Source of the DNA: Tubulanus polymorphus
Taxonomy: Eukaryota > Nemertea > Palaeonemertea > Tubulaniformes > Tubulanidae
Reading direction: 5' to 3'
NCBI RefSeq assembly: GCF_964204645.1
Contig: NC_134032.1
Span: forward strand, 8,426,275-8,490,274
DNA: 64,000 nt
Shown here: positions 25,301 through 37,300 of the stretch, one piece after another
Layout: each line of letters begins with the position of its first letter
How positions within the stretch are numbered: position 1 is the stretch's first letter
The notes under the pieces: generated by a model
What the model was told of the DNA's origin: nothing
Database searches by the model: none
The model's input: only the letters and a program-made list of their open reading frames with translations
Translations under genes and position numbers: made by a program

Positions 25301-28300
25301 CCGTGTTTAAACGAGGGACGCTGTGAAGATCTTACAGCTGCGTATAGGTGTCACTGTTTAACGGGATTCAGCGGGTCGCGTTGTGAAATAAATGTGGACG
25401 ACTGCGCTACGAATCCATGTGAAAATAAGGGAGTTTGCGTCGATGCCGTTAACAAGTAAGAATTGATGAACTATTTAAGAGCATCCACCCGGCTACACAG
25501 TTCTGAGTAAAAATCTTGTTCATTAAGCGTTCAATTTCTGAAAATGAATTTACTCAGAACAGTGGAACCGAATTTAGTTTTGTCAAAGTGATCCCTCCTC
25601 AGTTTTGAGTCAATGTGGATAGACAGGTAAGTAAACCAGTGTCTTAAGTAAAAACCAGTCTAACCAACTATCAAAGAAAATGGTTCTGGGTTATCCCACA
25701 GGGTTAACTTGATGAGACCCGGGTTATCGGCTCAGCAAAATTAAACCCTTCTCCCAAGGGACGTTTCGAACAAATTCTGAAATTTTTGTCCCTCTAGTTA
25801 TTATTGTAAGTGCTCTGAAGGATGGCAAGGTAGAAACTGCACAATAGACATCGACGAGTGTCTGCCTATGCCCTGTCAAAACGGCGCCATCTGTCGGAAT
25901 TTGATCGGTCGATACGAATGCGTCTGCGAACCTGGATATTCGGGTACGTAGATTAACTTGTTTTCTTAAGATCAGTGATTCTTGATTTGAATCCGAAGTT
26001 GATGAAGGTTGACACTATTTCCAGGTTTAAACTGTTCCGTCGACGATGACGACTGCGCTTCTGCTCTGTGCGCAAACGGTGCCACCTGCGTCGACCTAGT
26101 TAACGGATATCGCTGTGACTGTCGCCGTGGATATGCTGGTAAACAATGTCAGGTGAACATAGATGATTGTGCAAGCAAACCCTGCGTAAATGGCAAGTGA
26201 GTAAAGACCATAGGTCCCCATTAGAACGCAGCGCCCAAATTTAGATTTTACTAAACAAAATTAGTTTATTTTTAAAACACTTCTATGGGCCAGATAATCC
26301 TTGAATTCTTTTGTGTCAAATGAGCGCTACGATAATTAAGGCCCTGACATTGCGTTTGAGGACACCAAAGTTAAAAACTTGTAAAAATGGGCCCCATTCT
26401 TCTCAGATTTTTGGTTTACCTTTGTCAGCAGTATGAGGTTGGCATTGAGCCAATTCATGTAAAATCACGGTACGTTTTTTTTTATGTGAGTATTTTTTTC
26501 ATTGGTTCTCGGGTTAAACGACGTATAATCGATGTAATCAATATAATAATAATTAATGGCGAACGTTTCATTGGACTAAGTGCTGTATATGTGCGAATTT
26601 TAAACGCTCATTGCTGGTGAGAATATAACTATTTCACATATCGCCATAGGTATTGTTTCATTTTAATACCCAGTGATTGTGTTGATTGAGATTGAAGTGA
26701 AGCGAACGTTCACTACACAAGGCCTCCACGTGCGCTGGAGCGCTGACATTAGACTGTTGCACACACAAACACATGCTCATACAGACTACTATATCATGGT
26801 GGTGCTGTAACGCTGCTTGGCGCATGCACGTTTGGTATGATAACAGGCTGAATAATCGTCGTAGCAGAAGATGAGCGCTGTGTTTTCTGTTAGATAGAAT
26901 TTGTAATAAATTGTTATTTCTTGTGGCCTGAAAATACTAAGCAGCAAACTGTAGGTATAGGTCGAGGTCTGAATATTGTAGTGGTAAATTCCAGGATTTA
27001 AAACGATCTAAGACGACGCCCCAGTGTTTTAGCATCTGCGGTCATACATTGGAAGAGGTTTCGTTTCCAAGACTCAATATTCAGCCACCCTCTGATATGT
27101 GACATCATATGAATTTCATTTGAATATTTTTTCATATTGCCACCCTCTGATATGTGACATCATATGAATTTCATTTGAATATTTTTTCATATTGTGAAAA
27201 ATATTTTTTGAAAATATAAATTGTTTCTCTGCCGCGCCTACCTGTACCCTATGAAATTTTGGACATAGACCATAAACAAATGTTTATCTGTGGTCTTATT
27301 TGACTACAAAATAAATTTTTAAGAAAAGATAAAATTCAATATAAACTTCTACAACTTTGAAGTCACGAATTAAAAAGGTTTTTCAAGCAATGCCCTTACT
27401 CCAAACAACCTCTAGCTTTCAAGGTAAACCACACTTTGCCCATGGGCAATTTATTTAGGAGAGTTGTTCAATACTGATTTGTCGGTGAAGAATGATCATT
27501 TTAACCCCAAATACAAATCTTATTGTACCATTGCAGTAGATTGTATCAATTAGGACTCTATGGTCAATTGTTACAATGAGGGATTCCACTTGGATCCAAC
27601 AACAGGTTCACTAATGTGCAATGATACAACACCGCCCGGATTTCTTCTCGAATTCAATTAAAATCTATCCATAACTTCTCAAATTCTATGAATGATGACC
27701 AGAAATGATGCATGGCGCTCTGTTCGAACCTGTTTAGACCATTCTGAGCTTATCAAGAGACTGATTCACCTAATGTTTTTATGTGGGTGACTGATAATGG
27801 AGTTGTAAGCTTATTTCGAAAACGAATTTAATAATTGCGTTTCCCTATGGAAATGTATGCGATCTAACTGAATAGCTGGTGGCACAGGGTCTTCGTAAAA
27901 TTAACTGGAATTATCTCTCAACTCAAACTTGCAGTTGCATTTTAAAAGCTTCTAACCGATGTTTTATACGTATTTCAGTTGTATCGATCTAGTGGCTGAT
28001 TACCGGTGTAACTGTACCGCCGGTTGGACCGGTTTAAAGTGCGATGTAGACATCGATGAATGCGATTCACAGCCATGTTTAAACAATGCGACGTGTACGA
28101 ATCTGATTAATGGATTCAACTGTACGTGTCTGCCGGGATACGTAGGTAAATATTTTTGTATCGGTCATATCTCACTAGGAGGGTCTGCTAGTACAATCAA
28201 CTCTCGAGTTGTCGCCACGATCTGGACCTCATTGATTTTGGCGGATAAGCGAATAAGCGAATTTAAGTTATCATTTTCTTCAAGACACCCGAAATGGACT

Positions 28301-31300
28301 CAAAGCGTATCTATTGTGTTAGTAAGCTGTATTCTATAAACACATGAAATGTTTTATTGAGGACTCGGCCTTGTATTAACTAGTAATAAAACGTTTGTTC
28401 TGTTATAGTAGACTCAGTTCTTAGTGGTAGTGCCAGGACTAGCAAAATGTTACTGGTATAGATATTTTGATTTTATTCATATCGACTAACAGTAGGGACA
28501 GAAAATCTTATTTATATTCTGGCGGTTTGAGCGGATATCCGAATGGGCCGGTACCGCTATTGCCGGAGTCTACTGTAATTGGAATATTCATCAGTGATAT
28601 GATGACAATCTGATTCTAGTCCTTGTAGTCTAACGCAAATGTTCTGATTGGGGGATTTATGGAGGTATACATAATTTCTGAAAGTTTCTATGTTAAAGCA
28701 CAATTTAATGAAATCATAGGGGGATTTTACGCATGGAGCAAATCTTTTTTCAGGAAAGGTGTAAAGATGTCATGATGATGTCAGATGATGATGTGAGAGG
28801 GATTAATAGAAGCATCCATCTTTTCAGACATTTGTCAATATAGGCGATGAATTGATTTGATGATATCATGGAGTGATTGATATGGTTGCGATCTTTACTT
28901 ATTTTAGGTCCTCACTGCCAATTGAATGTAAAAGTGTGCGAAACACCAGGATTCAGTCAGTGTTTCAACGGTGGGAAATGTGAAAACAATTCTCAATCAT
29001 TTACGTGTTCGTAAGTATTACCTATCAGTTACACGTATTTAACTTGTGATATGCACTCGAAACAATTCGTTCCCACTGTGATGATATGATGCCGCCCCTA
29101 ATTGCCACTATGAGTATACTCGTAGTTAACAGGCTTTGGTCAAAATTGACCAATGAACATTGAGATTGAAGAGCAGTCTGTTCACATCGCCATCCAATCA
29201 GGAACTCTGTTATTCTCATGTGCCAGAGTGCAAATATTAAAAAATAGAGAATAGAAAGAACCAGTTGTACGGGTATATTCGTAGCCGACACTGGACACTG
29301 AAGCAGAATTACGAGTATACTCGCATCTGGCGACGAATGTGTTTTAACAATTGTGTATGTGTTAAGTGTAATTGAGGTGACATGCCTAGTTTAGTGAGTT
29401 AGTATATAGAATTTAATGTGATGAAATTTTTTGAAGATTCCATAAAACGAAAGCACAATAATTCGCCTGTTGACTAACAGCCTTCATCTGGGGCAATGAC
29501 CGGTAGTAGAAAGTCGAAGTGTTTGAACTGATAGGATATTAACAGAAGCTACGATTCAGAAACTGAAACTGAAATAATCGTGATTAGTCATAAAACAATA
29601 CTTGGCACATGTTATGATGGATTTCACATGTGCATGTTACAGGAAATGTGTATGTTCGTATAAACATGATTTTGCAGTACATGTATTCATGGTGATGTGT
29701 CTACTGTCTGTCACACCTGCTATTCTTGCGACCTTTTGATCCGTAATTTCGTTAATAAACTGTTGATTTACCTTTATTATGCATCAATTTGTTCAGTATG
29801 GAATTTGCATTCAGAATTAAACAACGATTTTCCCTAAAGATGTTTTTGTTTTCATTTATGAGCGATAGTTTACTCAGCATACGATCGCGTAATGCTAAAA
29901 AATCTGCTCCACGGACGCTTGGAAACGTTTCAGTGACGTCATCACCTGCTCATTAGCATAACATAATAAGTTGGTGGCGCCACGTGACGGGCTGGAAAAG
30001 CCGTTTTTCAGCATTACGCGAGCGTATGCTTAACAATCGCTGATAAATGACCACACATGCCAATTCATAATTTATTTCTGAATGCAAAATCCTTACTGAA
30101 CAAATTGATGCATAATATTCGTAGATCATCTGATTATTAACGAAATTACAGACCAAAACGTCGCACGGAGAGCTTGTGTGACAGACAGTAGTATGTTCCT
30201 CATATGTAATGGTAACATTTTATGACACATTCTACAAGTGTATGTAACATGAATCAAGTATAATCCTATAATGGCAGAAACTTGTTGTACATAATACGTA
30301 GATGTAAAATGCATACGTGCCTGACTATGACCGCAGGTGCTGTTTGAGTGTAGTTTCTACTTCTTCTAAGCGCTCTACTACTCCCGAAAATATCAAAATA
30401 CACTCATGGTTAGGCTAATATTCATTTTCAATTAAACTCCTTCATTTGATGTCAAATTACTCTTTTCATTTCGGCAAAAACTGCTGTAGTGAGATATCGG
30501 TTTGTGCGGTCTGAAAATGTCTAAATGACGTGTTGATATTTTTTCAGATGTCCTATAGGATTTACGGGGCCGTTCTGTGAGAATAACGTCGACGATTGTA
30601 TCGGTAATAGATGTTTTACGAACGGGACGTCTGCATGCGGAGACGGCGTGAATAACTACACCTGTCACTGTAAACCAGGTCGGTGTGAGAGAACGATATT
30701 AAAAAAATAAGAAATTATCGATTGCATACGGTAAAATCCCACTATACAAAAAGAAAGGCGAGTTTGAAAAGGTTTCCTTGAGCTAGTATAGGGCGGCCAC
30801 CTAGCTGGAATTCGGGGAAAAGTCATGGGATTTTCTTTTCTCAACAATCGAGGAAGATGCAAGAGAAATTTGTTGAGATTTCAGTAAAACGTTAAGTCAG
30901 ATAGTAGTGGGATGGTAAACTAGTCGTATTTTAAGATACTAGCTTTAGCTACTAAGTTACAGTAGCTTCATCGGGTTAATGAATAATCACAGTATGGAGT
31001 GATGTATATTGAATGCAGGTTGGTCTGGCCTTTATTGCGATGTATATGACGATGAATGCACGCCGAACCCTTGTAAACATGCGGGTATTTGTCAAAGAGG
31101 CCCAGCTGGTGTAATACAGAGGTAGGACCTAAGTACTTGAAAATTATTGTGACATTCGATTGCATAAGGGGAACCGGCATTTATGATGTTAGCCATTTTC
31201 TCTGGGAAGGCCGGAGGGATACAGAGGTCTATTTCATACAGAGCTATTTTTTCGATACATTTCTGGGTAATTTGATGATTTCATGTGGGATTTATGAAAT

Positions 31301-34300
31301 TAGACCTCTTTTTTGGCAAAGTTTAAATTAATGACATCAATGGCAGAGTTATGGAGGCTGCCGTGTTTTCAGGGATGGTCTATAGGGGTATTTTGATGAT
31401 ATCATAGGGGGATTTGTGGAGGGAGCCATCTTTTCTGTATAGGGACAATTCGATAATATCATCGGGTCGATTAATGCTGGCAGAAACATCGAAAAAATTT
31501 CCGTCAAAATCTAAGATAATGAAGTGATGATTGTTTATATTCTTCTCCACTAGGTGTCTCTGTCATCAGGGATATACCGGCGTGAATTGTACGATAAACG
31601 TCGACGATTGTAAACCGGTTCCGCGATGCCGGAACGGAGGAACCTGCGTCGACGCGGTGAACAATTTCACTTGTAAATGTCGGCCGAATTTCAGCGGACG
31701 ACTCTGCGAAATATCGTCGCCATCGGCGAGCGGAATAACTTCGTCGTCGTCATCGAGCGTGTTGTCATCGACGAGGACAGACTCCGGTTCGGTGTTGATG
31801 ACTCAATCCACCGGTTCATCTCGGAAAATGTCGTCGATGAATTCAGTAATTTCTACTGGGAATTCCCCGCCGCTTACCGCGGCAATGTCAACGCTGACAT
31901 CGATTTCGGTTACCTCTCTCATTACAATGACAACGAGCAAAGATTCGATGTTATCAATATCGACAACATTGCCTGTTTCTATGACAATGAGCAACAATTT
32001 GACAACGATTGCGGTTACTTCATCTGTTACCATGACAACGAGCAACAAGCAGGTGTCTTCAATTAGCATGGCGATGTTTGAAAATTCAACTTCGCCTTCG
32101 TTCGTTTTTCCGTCCACCTCAATCGTAACCGTAGTAACAAGCAGAGCTTCCGAAATCATTATGACCCAGACGTACAACAGTATTACTAGTCCTCAGTCAC
32201 CATCTAGTTTACAGTCGAGGTACTATAATATTTCATCTAGTATTCCGACCACGCACACACTGTCTATTGGTAGTCGAACATATACGCTACTGCCCTCTAT
32301 CAGTGAACCGTCCGATTCATTTAACACTGCCATGCATACGCTACTGTCCTCTACTGGCACGATCATGAACTATTCGAGTCCTTCGTTTACCAGTATTAAA
32401 ACGTCTTCTATGACTGATATCGAGTCTTCCGAATTTTCATCCCGTTTTAGTTCGACACCAGCTCCCTCTATTAGTGGTTTATTGACTCAGACCGTTCTTA
32501 CCGGTACCTTATCTCCGTCCTCTGGGAGTGGAATTTTATCGTCCAACTCAGTAACCAGTTCAAATCTTCTGTCAACTAGCGTAATGACAACCTCTACTGG
32601 CTCTTCGCAAACTAGTCATCCTACAGTATCTCTAAATATTACTGCAACTCCATCTATAATGCCCTCTAGTGGCTCTTCTGGAAGTCAGTCTATAATGCCA
32701 TCTAGTGGCTCTTCTGGAACTCGGTCTATAACGCCCTCTAGTGGCTCTTCTGGAACTTGGTCTATAACGCCCTCTAGTGGCTCTTCTGAAACTCAGTCTA
32801 TAATGCCATCTAGTGGCTCTTCTGGAAGTCAGTCTATAACGCAGTCTAGTGGCTCTTCTGGAAGTCAGTCTATAACACCCTCAAGTGGCTCTTCTCAAAC
32901 TAGTCAACCTACTCTATCTTCAAATATTACTGCAACTCAGACAACGAAGCCTTCTATTGGCTCATCTCAAACTGATACCCTGACTTCCTCTTTAGATATT
33001 AGCGGGACTCTGACTATAGTGCCCTCTAGTGGCTCTTCTCAAACTTATCTTCCTTCATCATCTTCAAATATTACTGCAACTCAGACAATGAAGCCTTCTA
33101 TTGGCTTATCTCAAACTGATAACCTGACTTCCTCTTTAGATATTAGCAGGACTCTGACTATAGTGCCCTCTAGTGGCTCTTCGCAAACTTATCTTCCTTC
33201 ACCATCTTCAAATATCACTGCAACTCAGACAATAAGGCCCTCTGGTGGCTCTTCTCAAACTAATACCCAGACGCCATCTTTGAATGTCACGGTTACTCAA
33301 ATTACGTCAACTCCAATTTCCATGACAACGACACAGACTATCTCTCCATCCACCTCGACACGGATCCAGACTTCCACTGGTAAGATAAGATTTGAATTTT
33401 GAAAATTAAAAACCAACTTTCATTTCAAAAATGTGAAGAATCTTGCGGTTTTCATTGTAGTGATTCCGGATTTGTGTCTGGGTATAAATTGTCAAAACGG
33501 TGGTACGTGCCATGTGCTACAAGGTGGAGCCGCATGCGATTGTCCGCTACATTTTGCCGGACAATTCTGTCAAAAAGGTATGGTATACAGACAAATCCGC
33601 TTAATTCGGATCGGTTTATTTCGGATTTCGGTCTAATCCGGACAATATTGCAGTCCATGTGTTCATTAATCTAGAGGAAAATGACTTTTTTAATCCCGAT
33701 TACCCGTAAACTGGGTGTATTTTCTTGGTCCCAAATGATCCGAACTAACCCTTTCAGTGCGTTTACACCGCAGTGCGGTGTATAAATTGGTGATGGATTT
33801 TGCTAGTACACCGCACTGCAGTGTATTGATGTAATTAGTAATAAGTTTTTATCTCTATTGAAAGATGGAAGCACCTGTCAAATGTAGTGAAGTATTAGTA
33901 ACTAATGATACACCGCGCCGCGATGTAGACGCACTATAGTGGTATTCCCGTTATTCAACACACTAGGGTAGAATTTTTCAAATCGTGTCCAGCACTATAA
34001 GGTATTTATTAGCCAGCACTGAAAGAGTTAAGCGGATTGGAGTCTATTCAATAATAATATAAACCAAAAAATATCAACCAAATCTCCCGAGATCGGAGAT
34101 GACCGCCTAAATATGGATATTATTTTACCAAACTCCTAATCTTGTGGAACTATCAAATTTTCGCTTGCTTTTTCAGAAATCAGTATCATATTCCCGGCGT
34201 TTCAAGATCGTTCGTTCCTGGAAACGTCGGTTCTGCATTTTCCGCGTTCCGGTTTGAACGTATACGCAATATTCAAATCGGCGGCGCTTATGGGGACGTT

Positions 34301-37300
34301 GCTCTACTCGGCGGGCGATCACGATTTCGTTCACCTGTCGCTGGTCGGCGGGATTTTAGTTTTCCGAGCTACGTGCGGCGGGGGTGTTATTTCGATCGAT
34401 ATGGTTCGACTCATCGTAGATCAATTCGTAACTGTAGATTTGAAGTAAGTCTAAGTTCATTCCGCTTCGGGATCCATAATGGTAGAGACGTGAGAAAATA
34501 ACGGGCTCAGCCCATTTTGGCCTTGTTCCTCAGCGGAAACTCAAAATAACGTTAAGCTCATATTGGCCTTTTTCCACAGTGGATTATCTAGATGAAATGA
34601 GCTGATCGATCTCAAAAGACCATAAGACCAGGTAAATGAGCTGATCGATCTCACAACTTGACATACCGGTACATAAGACCATAGTCTAAGGTCATTTTCG
34701 TCCAGTTCGATATTGAGAATGAACCAGGCTCGGCATATTTGGTCCATTTCTTCGGTCAAGACTTATAGTAAGACACATTAAAGCTCATTTTGATCCTTAA
34801 ACAAATCAAGAAAATCAAAACCAGTCACTAAACAGTTTTATTAAGCAAGCCATGTATTTCTGAGTCCAGTTCTGGAGGAGTAAATTTTCCGTGGAAAAAG
34901 ACTGGGTTCAGTTTCATAAAAAGATGAACCCGAAGTTTTTAAGTTCACGGTTGCATTGTTTTCAATCTTTTAAATGACTCAAAATTATCCTGAAAATTTC
35001 CGATCATTTTCATAAATCATGATTATTATTTTCAATTTTTTTTTTACACAGTTATACCATGGTTGCGCAACAGTGTAATTTGATTTATCAAATCGGTGAC
35101 CGTGCAAAGCAGACGTCTAGCCTTACCAACTCCCGCGCTCAGCGTACCTATATCCTTGGCCGACTGAACATAGGCGGTTTGCCACCAGATGTCGCTGCTT
35201 TGCCATCTGCCGGTACGATCGTCAACTTCATCGGCTGTTTACGTCAATTGCAAATCAACGACGCGGAGATTGACGTTATTAACATGGCCACCAGGGGGCG
35301 TAATGTGTTGGAATGTAAGGATGCGATGTGTCGACATAAACCGTGTAAAAATAACGCTACTTGTGTTCAGTAAGTATTCGGTTTTATTTCTCACAGGGCT
35401 GGCTTTGGTCCCGGGGGAAATTTTGATGGGTCTCCTCGCTCGAACCCGTTTGGACCAGTTTGGCAGCGGAGACTGAAGATAAGATCGGGGGCCAGTTTCA
35501 CAAAAAGGTTTAACTTTCTAATCGATTTAAATTCTTCATTAAGTCGTTTTAAGAGTTAAGTGATCGGGGAAATGTCAGGGATGTTTTGTTTTCTTTAAGA
35601 TAGGGAATTTTTTTTCAAACCTGAAAATCAGGGAAAAGTCGGGGAAATTTGTTGAGATTGCTAGATCACGTTTAATTAAAATCAAACAGTTTTTGTCTAT
35701 GTCTGATGTATTTGACTGTGTTAATTGATTGGATTCTGGAGCAGATCAAGTCAGGGGGAAAAGCAAGTTAAGTAAAATGGGCCAACCTGTCTAACAGACA
35801 TGTAGATATAGCATGTACATGTTGACGTCGTATTTATGTTTTGGTTCTGTATTCGTATAGGGATGGAGAGAGCTGGTATTGTAGATGTCGTCCGGGCTTT
35901 ATAGGAGCATTATGCGGTGATAGCGTCTGTGATCCGAACCCCTGTCAACACGGCGGAACCTGTATTAAGTCTAACACCACCTACGTATGTTTGTGTCCGT
36001 ACGGGCGGAAAGGATTGGCTTGCGAACAAGGTATGTTCGAAGTTTTTTGTTCACCAGCGAAAATCCTGCGTGACTTTAGTGCTGTTTTAACTTCAAACAT
36101 TTGGGTCTTCAGTTCCATAGCTTGAGGTTAAACCCTTGAGAGCCGTCTCCAAGGAGGAGGGGCAAAAAATATGAACCACCCACCTTGGGATTATTATGTT
36201 CGAAAAAGAAAACAAGAATGAAATCATGAAATCATATGGAGTTGACTTATAAAGCCAATAGTATTAGATAAGATACAAGTTACCCAGAAACTTAGATCAT
36301 GCGTGAGACCCTTTTTCATTTAGCGATTAACCCTAGATACAACATATCCAAAATGCAACGGCAACTAACCCATTGTAATTTGGGAGTTGGAGTTTGAGTT
36401 TTAGCCGAGTATTTGAGTCCAGAACCATTGTCGCCTATGGCTTGTCCATTCTTTGCTATCGAAATTTTCTTCGGAAATTTTGAATGAAATGACAACATTT
36501 TTTTGTTGCAGCTGCGAATATAACCAAACCTTCGTTCAGCGGTATCCGATATAATCATACGTCATTTCTGGTGTACGACGGGTTAACATCTGCCGGGTCG
36601 TACACCGAATTCATGTTTAACTTCACCTTGAGCAACGACTCTACCGTGATTGACGACGCGCTGATGATGTTTATAGGGGAAAAAGGTGATTTGTTACCCT
36701 TTGAGTGCTGATTGATTAATAATACCTAATAGGTGATGGACATAATTTGAAAATTTCTGAAAATTCCACCCCAGTGTGTTGAATAACAGACATACAGCTA
36801 CAGTGCGTCTACACCTAGGTGGGGTGTATCATTAGTTACCGGTATTAATTATCTTACTGTGTTTGACAGGTGCTGCACGATCTTTCATCGGAGATAAAAA
36901 CTAATTATGGTGTATTAGCAAAGCCCATCAATTTAATATACACCACACTGCAGTGTACTCACACGGAAAGGGTTGAAGAGAATCGTTAAGGGATAAAAAC
37001 CATTCGAATAAGTTGCAGGGCCGGTTGAAAAATTTCAATTATCATTTCAGATGGCGATTATTTGTCACTAGGTTTGAAAAGTGGTTATCTAGTGTTTCAC
37101 TACGACCTCGGCTCGGGTATGTTGGGTGAATGTATCAAGGCCTATATACTTCCCGCTTATTTCAATTTAAGAAATTGATTTAATGAAACAACAACCCGTG
37201 ATGTTAGAAATCTAATTCTAAAAGGGGCCTTATATCGCATTGGCCTCAGAAGTTTATCAAGTTAAACCTAAAGCCACATAGGATGAAAAGCCTCTTGCCT

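Larger units (their letters stand above)
26197..27978 (+). other. eys intron 14
   Basis: 1.8-kb intron with a copy of a dispersed repeat (about 26405-26480, shared with 57731-57801) and a 55-bp tandem duplication at 27084-27193. No gene seen. Confidence 0.55.

Noticed and set aside
31677-32177. Frames overlapping the mucin exon on both strands
   Set aside because: Shadow frames produced by the Ser/Thr-rich repeats; the plus-strand frame continuing from EGF28 has EGF context and splice sites.
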